Source: Heterodera schachtii | Taxonomy: Eukaryota; Nematoda; Chromadorea; Rhabditida; Heteroderidae | NCBI GenBank assembly: GCA_023374025.1 | Contig: SIJG01000034.1 | Span: 1,096,758-1,160,757 of the forward strand | Direction of reading: 5' to 3' | Length of the DNA stretch: 64,000 nucleotides | Shown: one piece after another, positions 1 to 9,445 of the stretch | How the letters are laid out: the number at the start of each line of letters is the position of its first letter | Position numbering within the stretch: the stretch's first letter is position 1 | Notes under the pieces: model-generated | Seen by the model: the letters and a program-made list of their open reading frames with translations, nothing else | Told to the model about the DNA's origin: nothing | Database searches by the model: none | Position numbers and translations under genes: made by a program

Positions 1-717
1 AAGAAAAAATATATAATATATATGTTTAAGGTTCGATGCGAATTTTTAATGCATAAATTAATCGAAGGAAAAGAAAAAATGAACGAATGAACTGATTGAT
101 TAATTGCCTCTCTTTTCAATGTTTTGCGCTAATTATTATTATTAATTGTGTGTAATTAGTGTGTCAAATTGCGCGCAAAATGTTCGTGCATTTATTTGTT
201 AAAGCAATAATTCCCATTTAATTTCTTCTGTTGATTTGTGAAGCATCATTCATTAGCCGAGTATATAAAAAATACAATGTCTTCCATTTTTTTTTTTGGT
301 TGTTTTTTGTATTTTCATTTGGGTTTTTGTGGTGATTGTGTCCACTATCCGTGAGTGATCAATCGGAAATGCTTTATCTGTTCATCACAGGGCCGTAGAG
401 ACTGCAGAACAGAACCGGCTTGTCCCCCCCCCCCTCCCGCCTGCCCAGCCCATCATTCCCTGCCGCTCTACTCCCCCTCCCCCACTTCGATCAGTTTGTC
501 CGATCAACGATTGGACCAACAAATTCCCCCCTCCCCCCCCCAATTATATGTCCAAATCAAATCACTTCCTCGCCAATGTACAAATGCTTCTGCTTGTGCT
601 TCTCCTAATTTTGCTTTTCCCTTCCGAATCTCTTCAGGCTGCCAGTTTTATCACTTTGCATTGTCAAGTATTTACAAAAAGCAATTAATAAAAGGTGCAA
701 AAATGTGCTTTACCAGG

Positions 718-1326
718 GCAATGGTTTATACGTTTCGGGACGATGGAATGAAAACGGACAGACGGCGGATTTGCCACTTCCATCCGAACTCACAATGCAA
801 CGATTAGCTCGTCTAATTAAATACTTATTTATCTGTTACATTTTCTTTTGAAGGTTCGTGTCGAGGAAAAACAGAGATGGCACTGTTTCTTTCATCAGCA
901 ATTCCAACCGAATGTTTTTGACAGTTTTGCCAAATGCATTTGGACGCATTGTTTTGGCTCAGCATAATCAACCGAGTAATCATTCAAACTCCTGCTGATT
1001 TGATGAGTGCCTTTTCCCAATTATTCAGCTGATGGGTCCACCAAATTCAAATTAATTCCCTACACGGACGGCACTTACGCAATTAAGGTCAAATTGGAAT
1101 GAATAAAGTCGAAAAACACTGCCCAAGGCCACCAAATTCAGGCAGCTTCCATTGGCAAATATTTGAGCTGCCGCAATTACGCCTATCAGCTGTTCGCCAA
1201 CCGGGAAAAGGTGGAGGGGCCCTTCGAAAGGTTTTACTTGGACATTGTGACGACATTGGCGGAATTTGTCACCGCAAGAGTTCCGCTGAAATTGCGACAC
1301 TTCAAGGCACAGAGAAAACATGGATA
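718..1326 (+). other. Possible exon remnants of an unidentified gene
   Basis: Three stretches read as coding-like on the plus strand. One lies at about 718-825 (contains LYVSGRWNENGQTADLPLP), one at about 850-985, and one at about 1090-1326 that ends in a stop and contains ASIGKYLSCRNYAYQLF and RVPLKLRHFKAQRKHG. They are in different frames, and no splice sites joined them convincingly. I do not recognise the family. Either a decayed gene or a gene with exons I cannot connect; low confidence. Confidence 0.25.
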
Positions 1327-1539
1327 AAAGAGCAAAAAGAACGATAATTCAAGAAAAAGGGCTAAATACTGCGTTTAGAAGGAAAGCACAATTTATTTAT
1401 TATACAATTACAAATTCAAAAACTAATTTACTTTAAAGTGTAAACAAAAAAAAAATGAATCGAAATTTCTGGTTCCCTCCGATTGACCCATAATTTGTAA
1501 GGAATACGTCCACAGCAGATGGACGGCGTATATTTGAGC

Positions 1540-1690
1540 ATTGCGTCCAAGTCCAATGGTGCATATTTTGCGATTTTTATGCATATTTGGTGCATATTTC
1601 ACGATTTTATTTGCATATTTATGCGCATATTTTGGTCATTTTTCGTGCATATTTTTTACAGCCCTGCTCATTATTAATTTTAAATGAGAT
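1540..1690. repeat. GCATATTT-rich repeat ending in CAGCCCTG
   Basis: Variants of TGCATATTT recur here about every 15-25 bp, ending at ACAGCCCTG. A similar CATATTT-rich block ending in CAGCCCTA lies at about 35875-35990. The CAGCCCTG terminus resembles the hAT-like TIR ends elsewhere in the window, so both are probably remnants of one non-autonomous element. Confidence 0.45.
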
Positions 1691-1918
1691 AAGTACATAA
1701 TTTTGAAAATCAAAAATTCTCGTCAAGAAAAAAATTTTTTGGAGTTTTTTAGGGGTGCATTTTTAAATTCGGGTCGATTCTTATCGGCTCAGTTGACTTG
1801 TCGACATTTTTCTTTGAAAAATATTTTTTGCATAAATATGACCATGACTGTATAATGCCAAAAATTTTCTGGATAAAAGGCATTTTCATCTTAAATTTCA
1901 TACAAATTTATGTAAGTT

Positions 1919-1946
1919 TCCGGCCGTGCCTATCGGCACTGCCGGC
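1919..1946 (-). repeat. Diverged copy of the GATA-loop hairpin core
   Basis: Imperfect palindrome, read on the minus strand with arms GGCAGTGCC and GGCACGGCC around GATA. It matches the hairpin shared by several MITEs in the window (see 10413-10438, 16382-16407, 46037-46062). The surrounding element is too eroded to delimit. Confidence 0.5.
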
Positions 1947-2138
1947 CCACAAACCTGCTAAACCTTAAAAATTAATTTAAATTTATTATTTTTTTGGCAA
2001 ATTTTGCTAAAATTCATGAAAATAAAAAAATCTAAATGTGATCAGCACCAGGGCTGGGTATAATTGCAGATTACGGAAATTACGGTGTCTTTGGATCCCG
2101 TAATTACGGATTTCCGTAATTGAAAAAGCATCGCCGTC

Positions 2139-2215
2139 TTCTTCCGGCTCCCGGACATTTCGACAATGACCGTTTCGACATACCTTTTCGACAATGCCGT
2201 TTCGACAATAAAATT
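2139..2215. repeat. Tandem 15-bp array, one end of a foldback-type element
   Basis: About four units of a TTTCGACAATGACCG-like 15-mer follow the sequence CCGGCTCCCGG. The same CCGGCTCCCGG lies at the left end of the foldback element at 57702-58820, so this is probably one arm of a related element. I found no opposite arm in the window. A hAT-like end (CAGGGCTGGG) lies just upstream at about 2049. Confidence 0.5.
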
Positions 2216-2399
2216 AAATATATATTTTTTAAATAAAATCCAAATTTCTGCTAAATATATGAGACGGTGCGGGTTTGGAACCAATTTTTTTTCATTTTTG
2301 TTCTAAATAGCATTATGTGAATGGCTTTAGTTTTCGAATTTTCTGTTTATGAGGCTAGGGTTGCAACCCCGACGCCGGGGTTGGAAAATTCGGGGTTCG

Positions 2400-2545
2400 G
2401 GGTAAAAGAAGAAGCAGATAAAAGCAACGGAAATTAATTAATTATATTTGATGAAATGGTCCATCTCACTATTTGGAATTTGATTTGATGCTCTCATTTT
2501 CTCTCGTCAGAAATGCTTTTGTTGATTCTTTTTTTCGAATATACA
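2400..2545 (+). pseudogene. Relic of the last exon and 3' flank of a type A F-box-like gene
   Basis: The codons just before 2437 spell EEADKSNGN followed by a stop, the typical acidic tail of the type A family. The following bases match the 3' flank of the plus-strand copies at 44390 and 59663 (the stretch around GATGCTCTCATTT). Everything upstream of about 2395 is unrelated, so this is a truncated fragment. Confidence 0.6.
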
Positions 2546-3019
2546 AAATAATAAGGCAAAAAATAGGAGAAAAAAAAAGTTGAATTTCGTTTTTTTTTCA
2601 TTGTAATTTTTTTTTGAATGTCAGTATTTGCTCTTTTCTTGCATGTATAAAATCCCGAGACTAACCTTTCGTTTGATTCCAAGAATATAGGCATTGAGCA
2701 AGTTAGAAAAAAGTTATCCTCCCCCCCCCCCTAAAGAAAAAGCACCGGATTAGCTAAAGTTGAAAAAAAGTGCCGAATTTTCCACTTTTTTTTATTAGTC
2801 CAACTCAAATTCCTATTTTTAATTGTCAGCGCCAAATTGGACAGTTCAAAGAGCAAACAAAATATCATCAAATCAATCCAATTCATCATAACTCGAAAAT
2901 GATCGGCCATTTCCCAAAATGATCACTTTTTCTTCTTCAGCTGATCACTGGGCCCGGGAAGAGAGAATATTTTTGTCGCCTTGATCTGGCGGAGACAGCG
3001 GCCTAAATTAAGCAAAATT

Positions 3020-3950
3020 TGAATCGTATGACTTTTATGAAAGTAGAGCACTATTCAGAAAATTACTCGGATCAGGACCAGGATTTCCCTGATGGAGCGG
3101 AACAAGAAAGTAGGGACAAGACAAGGACTGAAAGGTCCTGTTTTATCTTGTAGTGTTCGGGCAGGAGTCATAATTTGGCGGGCATAGGTTGAGAGTGCTT
3201 GTCCATCTGGTTCGGTTAAGTTGTTACAAGCGCATTTCGCAACTGATTGATGAAGTCAGCGTGAGAAGAATAGCGACCACCTGGATAGAAATTGGGGTTG
3301 CTCACAATTGTTAAAAGGGTTCTGCTAGCCGCCTGGCTAAAGCATCCGAATTTTCCTGATTGTCAATTCCAAAGAGAGAATAGCACACTGCTCTGAAAAA
3401 TTCTTCAGATGACATCGCAAAAAAAAGATTTATTAACCGGTAGAAACAATCGCCATCCCCTTTGACGTTGTAACACAATGTCTGCTTGTTGTGGATGCTC
3501 TTGAGGAGCGTGATGCAAAGGAGTTCTTTGATTTCAGGTTGATTTGCTTCAACGAATTTGGTAGGTGTGCCCGCTTGCTCCTAGGTAGTTTCACTTGGTT
3601 TTTACAATATTCCTTTTAATTTTCACTTGTTGAGAAAGCACTGAACCCATTTGCTGTAATCGTTGAACAACATCTCCTGGGAATGTGTTGCTCAATTCAA
3701 TTCTTGTTCGAGAGCTCCTGGGTGTTGACACTTGTGATGGTGTGGCGGAGCGTGAGCAGATTTGAAGTTTCGCCTTTTTTGTTTTTGGTAAAGACCTAAC
3801 TAATTCGAAAGTACCAATTCGAGGATGTCCAGTCCCAGTTGTTCTTCATGTTTGCGAAAGTAGACGAGCACGATTTTTTCCACTTGTTCAGCTTTTGGGT
3901 GAGTGCTCAGCCATTTGAGGGCGGCTTCGAACAGTTTCGCTTTTGGTCCT
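3020..3950 (-). pseudogene. Degenerate OTU-protease-like coding relic with a macro-like tail
   Basis: On the minus strand around 3480-3440 the frame reads YNVKGDGDCFYRLIN, which matches the catalytic D-G-D-C-F motif of OTU cysteine proteases. The frame runs openly from about 3580 to 3305, then meets a stop. A second open segment (about 3780-3608) lies in another frame and is rich in Ser/Arg. The segment at 3940-3803 (FEAALKWLSTH...VEKIVLVYF) resembles the C-terminal helix-strand of macro domains; this is a weak guess. OTU domains occur in some transposons, so this may be transposon cargo inserted into the type A gene. Stops and frame changes mark it as dead. Confidence 0.45.
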
Positions 3951-4045
3951 TTGTCCTTGCGAATTCTTATTTCTCTCCAAATTGTCAATTCCGTCGTTTT
4001 TCCATCGAAATGTTTTGTCCACAAAAACATCGAAATGGTCGAAAA

Positions 4046-4741
4046 CAGGGCGGCTGGGCGCAACTGGATTTTCAATTACGGAAATCCGCAATTGCGGGGG
4101 TCAAAAAACCCCGCAATTTCCCGCAATCCGCAATTTTCAAAAATTTTTTTTTTAATTTAAATTTTTTTTAAAAAAAATCCAATCTAAAAATTGGTTAATA
4201 GTAATTTTTGATCAGAATACAGCTTTGCATGTTTTTTGAGGCAAAAAATCCCAAAATATGGGCCGCGGGAGAAAAATTGCAAAAATGGCAGATTCAGAGC
4301 TGTGGTCGAAAATTTTTAAATTAAATTTGAATAATCTCATCCTTGTAGAAGCCCTTTTAAAACAAAAAATTTTTTTCCTGGTTTTGGCGGTTCCGGAAGG
4401 CAAATGAATTATATTTTGTGATGTAAAAATCCATTTTTTTGAATTTTTATGATGCATTTGGGAATCATTTGTGAAGGGGTCCCGGCTATGTTAATTACCG
4501 ACCTTTTTTTATTTTTAAAACAGATTTTTTCGCGGCGTGCTTTTTCCAAAAAAATGTGGAACATGGGTGGGGGTCAGGCGACGCCGAAAGGCGCCGCCGG
4601 GAAAAATTTGAAAATTATTATACAATTTGTTAAAAGATTTTGTCCAAAAATGATGCTGATAAATCGCGAAAATCCGCAACCCGCAATCCGTAACTCCAAG
4701 AACCCCGCAATTTCCGCAATCCGTAATTGCGCCCAGCCCTG
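4046..4741. mobile_element. hAT-like non-autonomous element in an F-box-like exon
   Basis: The ends are inverted repeats: left CAGGGCGGCTGGGCGCAA, right TTGCGCCCAGCCCTG. Flanking 8-bp duplications are GTCGAAAA (4038-4045) and GTCGGAAA (4742-4749), a 7/8 match. The insertion interrupts the F-box-like exon exactly where the family sequence would otherwise be continuous. It contains a copy of the hairpin core at about 4576-4601 and has no coding capacity. Confidence 0.75.
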
Positions 4742-4925
4742 GTCGGAAAGCAATGCCAAATTGAGAGTCAAAATATGGGAGAATGTCCATCCACACGTCG
4801 CTACAAAGCCAACTGAAACATGGAAAAAAAATAAATAGTCAAATGAAAATTTGTAATTAAAAAAAAAATTCCTTACCGTTTGTTCATTTTTGCGGTATTA
4901 TGCATTCAAAAAGTCTTTTTGGCCT

Positions 4926-4934
4926 CTTTATATA
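4926..4934 (-). promoter_or_regulatory. TATA box of the 4887 type A gene
   Basis: TATATAAAG on the minus strand, preceded by ATGGG, about 40 bp upstream of the ATG at 4887. The identical context (GGGTATATAAAGAGG) precedes the type A copy at 51776. Confidence 0.6.
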
Positions 4935-4939
4935 CCCAT

Positions 4940-6070
4940 AAAAAACAAAAAAATAGAATTTTTTAATTTTCGACACTTTCTCGTTTTAAGCAGCAAAATT
5001 TAACAAACTCAACAATAAAAGCGCACAAATTCACATAACCTAGGCACAATATTATTTAAGGGGCTCAAATAAACCAATTAGCCTTCCGCAATTTTTTTGG
5101 GTAAAACATAAAAAATTAACCAATAATTTTTGTGTTAAGACATTTCTCCGTGCCACCACCATTATTTGCCTTTAAAATTTCAAAAAATTTCGTTAAGTTT
5201 CAAAGAAGTTGTGATCAAAAAATTTACCAAATAAATTTATGAAAATTACAAGCCACAACTTTTTTGAAACACAATGAAATTTTTTGAAATTTTACAGGTA
5301 AGTAGAGGACACTTAGAGCTATCAAAGGATACCAAGATTGTTTAATTTGGATGCTTCTACAAAAAGTTATGGCACTGATCAAAAATTGATCATTTTTATG
5401 GTGATCAATTATTCAACCAAGTATAACTTTCCATATACAAATCATAGAACCACCATTCCTAAAGCAATTCGGTAGCTGAATGAATTGAATGAGGAGGAAA
5501 TGCTGAGTTAGGGTCGAGAGCGGCATGAAAAAAGACAAAAAGGAGGAAAATGAAACAAATTCGCGGCTTTGCCCTCGCGTTGGAGAAAGCAATGCGCAGA
5601 ATAACTGGGGAGACTTAGGGTTAGCGCATCAATTATTTTTTTCAGAATGTGATCGGGGTACAAAAAATACGGGTCCAAAAATGGGTGTAACTCCGCTTGG
5701 AGATGCGTTAGAAAAGAAAGAAAAATATGTTCGGACAGCTTTTAAAAAATTTCATAGAATTCGTCATTAAATTTTGAAAAAATCGCTGAAAAATTTTGAA
5801 AAATTTTTTTTTTCTCAGAATTTTTAAAGAAAAATTTTTCAAAGATTTTTTTCTTGAAAAATTTCTATTTGAAAATTTTTTTTAAATTTATTCACGGCTG
5901 AATTATGTCTCGGCTGAGTTTTGTCCTGCTGCTCCGACAAAAACAGCTTGCCAGACTAAACCGACCCTCTGACTATAACGGCCAGACTAAACCGTACCCA
6001 ACCGATACAGACTCCCGAAAACAACCCTGACCGAAAAGTAGCGACCCTAAGAATGACATACAAATTGGTG
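4940..6070. repeat. Intergenic repeat-rich DNA
   Basis: No gene recognised. About 5220-5445 is a dispersed repeat with paired GTTATGGC and GAAATTTTTTGAAATTTTACAG stretches that recurs at about 8570-8760. A 246-bp open frame at 5525-5770 is Lys/Glu-rich and unlike any family I know. A degenerate array around 5955-6010 contains GGCCAGACTAAACCG twice. Confidence 0.4.
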
Positions 6071-6078
6071 TATAAAAG
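6071..6078 (+). promoter_or_regulatory. TATA box of the PITP gene
   Basis: TATAAAAG, 77 bp upstream of the ATG at 6155. The same octamer stands 60-95 bp upstream of Rpt5 and the 55559 gene. Confidence 0.6.
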
Positions 6079-6154
6079 GGACGATTTACGGACAGAAACA
6101 ATCATTCATTGTTCATTTTTCCCTCTTTTTTTGGACTGCACTTCAGCAGAAACA

Positions 6155-8946
6155 ATGCTCACCAGAGAATAGTGAGTTATTTATTGTTTTTCCGTAATTA
6201 TTCTTTTGACACCTCATTAATCATTAATTACGTTGTTAATTGGTTCATTCACTCTTTTGTGTTTCATTCAGTCGCATTGTTATGCCGTTGACCACTGAAG
6301 AGTATCAAATTGCCCAAATGTTTTTAATGGACGAGCAATCGCGACAGGTTGGAGGAAGTTGCGGCCCGAAATCTTTTTTTGTTGTTTTCAAAATTCATGA
6401 AAACATGCTCCCATAGGTTTTGGAGTTGCTGGTCACGAATTCGGCATTCATTTCGACCAATTCTGAACGCCGGGTCCGATTTCGAACAGAAAATTTCGAA
6501 AATTAGATTAAAAATCCAAAAAATATATTTTTAGGGGTTATTTGCTGCGCTGAGCACGAATTTGATCTTCTTTTGCCTTTGTTTCGAACCCCCAACCCGG
6601 ATTCGAACAATTTTTTAATTTTTTTTTTTACTTAAGTGCATTTTCCCTTTTTAGTTAGATGAGATAGTGGGCGACAAAGAAGTACGTGTTCAAGTGGTGC
6701 GCGACAACGAGCCATTCGAAGGCCAAAATCTGTGCAATGGCCGATTCACATCCGGACACTTTTCGCACAAAATTTACCATTTCAATTCGTGCGTTTTCGA
6801 GTTCGACAACACCGGACCCGAATTCGAACGAAAAGCCGAAAGCCCAAATTCTCGAATATACCTAGCATTTTTGGTTAAAAAAACGGCTTAAATGATCGTT
6901 TATTGCATGGTTGATGGCGCTAAAGTTTTGTTTCCATATTTTAAACCGGGTTTGGATCAAAATGCTAAATTTGTAACTTTCGGCTTTTGTTCGAGTTCGG
7001 GTCCGGGGTTCGGAATTGGCAGAAATGGATGCCGAATGCGGTAGTATTACCATGAAATGGTTTTTCAGAAAAACGCTGCCCTCTCTTCTGCGCCGGCTTT
7101 TGCCAAAGGGTTTGATGACGGTGCATGAACAAACGTGGGACGCCTTCCCGTACAGGAAAACGGATCTGACCAACCCGGACTTTATGAAGGACAACTTTCT
7201 GATTCGGATGGAAACGATGCTTTTGAGTGATCGTGGCACCACAAAAAACGTATGTTTGATTGAGGATCCAATCATCATCATCCATCACCAAATTGTTGAT
7301 TATTATATTTCACTTTTTTATTATATTTCACTTTTTCTGTGTCGTCATTTTCGCGTGAGCCCGAGTTTTTGGACTATAATTTTTTTCATTGTCAAAAAAA
7401 TCCAATCAATCTTGGTATCATTCGAAAGCTGAACATGTTTAGTTGTTTCTAATCTATTGCATGGCGATTAGACAATTGCCAAAAAAAGTTAAGAAAATTG
7501 CAAAAAAGTCGAACGAATTTAAAAAAAAAAAAATTTTTTTTTTACAGGCCATGGAACCTTTTTGATTTTTGGAAGGTTAAAACATGGTCATGTGAAGTGC
7601 TTATGAATGATACATACCAAGATTGCTGGATTTGGTTGACAATAAAAAAAGTGTTATAGCTTTCAAAAACTCGGGCTCACGCGAAGACTTTTTGAAATTT
7701 TCATACTACATTTAAAAAAAAATTTGTATGCAATTTTTTCAAAAATTTTCAGGCGTTCGGTCTGACAAAGGACGCGCTGAACGAATGCAAGAAGATGGTA
7801 CGCATTGACATCGCCAACGACACAGAGTTTCTGAATGCAGACGACATTCCCGAAGACTTCAGACCGTCAACGTTCCGTTCGGTGTGTACAGGCCGTGGTC
7901 CGTTGACGGAACAGTGGCAGACCAACTGCGAGCCGTTCATGTGCGCTTACAAAATGGTGACCGTCAAATTCAAATGGCTCGGCTTCCAAACCGTGGTGGA
8001 GTCTTTCATGCAGAAGGTGTGATGAGCTGATGAGAGAGATTCATTTGTCGTCCAGCAGCAGTTTTCAAATGGGAGCAGCGTCGAAATCTCTGCGGATAAA
8101 TTGAAAAAAAATTTTTTTTTTTCAAACCTAGAATTTTTCGGAAAAAATTCTTAAAATTTTAATCTTGCTCCCGAAATTGTTTGGAAGTTTTTAGATTTTG
8201 TGGCGAGATTTCGGACGGCGAGATTTTGTCCCGTCCTTTTCCAAGCACACCACCAATTTTCCCTCCCCCCCCCCCCATTTAGCAATTCCCCCGCCTTTTC
8301 TGCCAGTTCAATCGCGATTTGTTCTGTTCCATGGACCGCTGGTACGCACTGACATTGACGCCAATTCGTTTGATCGAAGATGAGGCACAACAAGCATTGG
8401 ATGAGGTGTGTTGGTTGGCTTCTGCAGTTCTATTGCAGTTCGCATGGCAATAAAAAAATTTTTTGAAAATTTAATGCAATATAACTTTTTCTAAAAGCGT
8501 CCAAATCAAACATTTTTGGTATCTTTCGATAGCTCATAGGGTACTCTATCAGTGTGCAAAATTTCAAAAAATTTCATTATGTTTCAAAAAAGTTATGGCC
8601 AAAAATGTTTAGAAAACCGATTTTTTGAAGTTTTCTGACCATAACTTTTTTTGAACCATAACGAAATTTTTTGAAATTTTACAGACTAATAGAGGACACT
8701 TAGACCTATCGATGATACCAAGAAGATTTAATTTTGTTGGTTCTTGAAAAAGTTATGGTGCTTTAAAGTTTTGCCAAATTGTTTTTTGGTCATCTCTTTT
8801 TTTATGGTCCGATGAACTGCATTTAGAGCCGCAATTAATACACTAATTGATTGAATGAAGCCCCATTTTATCAACAGACAGATGAACTCGCGACTGATGA
8901 TGGCTCGTCGCAGGAGATGAACGCCTCTAACGGAACTGAACGCTGA
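6155..8946 (+). CDS. Class I phosphatidylinositol transfer protein (PITP alpha/beta type)
   Basis: Seven exons: 6155-6171, 6272-6347, 6655-6788, 7069-7249, 7753-8016, 8307-8405, 8878-8946. All phases agree and give 279 aa, close to the usual 270. The protein opens MLTREYRIVMPLTTEEYQIA, as in soluble PITPs. It continues with FSHKIYHFNS, VHEQTWDAFPYRKTD, the TGRGPL motif, CAYKMVTVKFKWLGFQ and RDLFCSMDRWYALTL. The family shuttles phosphatidylinositol and phosphatidylcholine between membranes in the cytosol and supports phosphoinositide signalling. At the exon 5/6 joint about eight residues found in vertebrate PITPs are absent; a short sequence at 8074-8094 could encode them, but I found no donor site for such an exon. 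Introns 2 and 4 and the last intron contain dispersed repeats. The acidic C-terminus is poorly conserved. Confidence 0.9.
7350..7685. repeat. Inverted-repeat element in PITP intron 4
   Basis: The arms TTCGCGTGAGCCCGAGTTTT (left) and its complement at the right end (AAAACTCGGGCTCACGCGAA) flank about 300 bp. Further inner pairing includes TCTTGGTATCATTCGA against the right half. It has no coding capacity; a MITE-like foldback of unknown superfamily. Confidence 0.65.
8460..8770. repeat. Dispersed repeat in the last PITP intron
   Basis: Self-complementary AT-rich sequence with AAAGTTATGGCC near the centre. It matches a similar block at about 5220-5445, including the stretch ending in TAGAGGACACTTAGA. 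Partial relatives occur at 13660-13910. Confidence 0.5.
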
Positions 8947-9299
8947 TGATGATGAACCGAGTAACACGTGCCGATGTGACCCTGATCAATTTGCCCATTA
9001 TACATACATATTGTAGAAAATTATAATAATTCGTCATTTGTACTTTCACCCCCAGGCACTCTATTGTACACTGAACACACTCCCAATTTCCTCATGATAA
9101 GTATGTACATATTGTGCTTCTTCGGTGCCAGAAAATAAATGGTTGAGACTTATTTATTTTTGCCAAAATTGCAATTTTTTATGAAAATCTTTAATAACAA
9201 AGAGCTAAAAATTTCCCAGCCCTGCATGGCTACCTAAAACTCTTTAAAAAATCGCAAAATTTGATCCATTCTTGGGCAAAAATGTAAACAAATCCTACA

Positions 9300-9400
9300 T
9301 AACCTGAATTTCCAAAAATGGATACCGGATTCGGTAAGTGATTCAGCGAGCCCGAAAACCATTGGAAACATGTTCGTTCATGACTTTTGAAAACAAAAAA
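9300..9400. repeat. Dispersed GTTCGAGTCCGGGGTTCG-type repeat
   Basis: The sequence around ATGGATACCGGATTCGGTAAG and GAAAACCATTGGAAACATG belongs to a repeat recurring at about 6410-6490, 6960-7030, 36720-36790, 36960-37000, 41345-41400, 41550-41645, 44690-44790 and 48660-48710. Copies appear in both orientations and inside PITP introns. No termini could be defined. Confidence 0.45.
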
Positions 9401-9445
9401 AAAACATTTTCGAAAAGGGGGGATAAATAATTGTCCGATCATTTC

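Larger units (their letters stand above)
2945..4887 (-). pseudogene. Type A F-box-like gene, disrupted by a hAT-like element and foreign sequence
   Basis: Exon 1 (4887-4877, MNKR then GTAAGG) splices in phase to the F-box-like exon starting at 4812. That exon is cut after LLSDR-equivalent codons by the insertion at 4046-4741 and resumes at 4037. After KGPKAKL the family sequence is lost and replaced by an unrelated open stretch (FEAALKWLSTHPKAEQ...) ending at 3800. The two middle-domain exons are absent. A typical last exon (PLSPPDQGDKN...) remains at 3002-2945. A TATA box lies 40 bp upstream of the start. The gene cannot make a normal family product. Confidence 0.75.
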
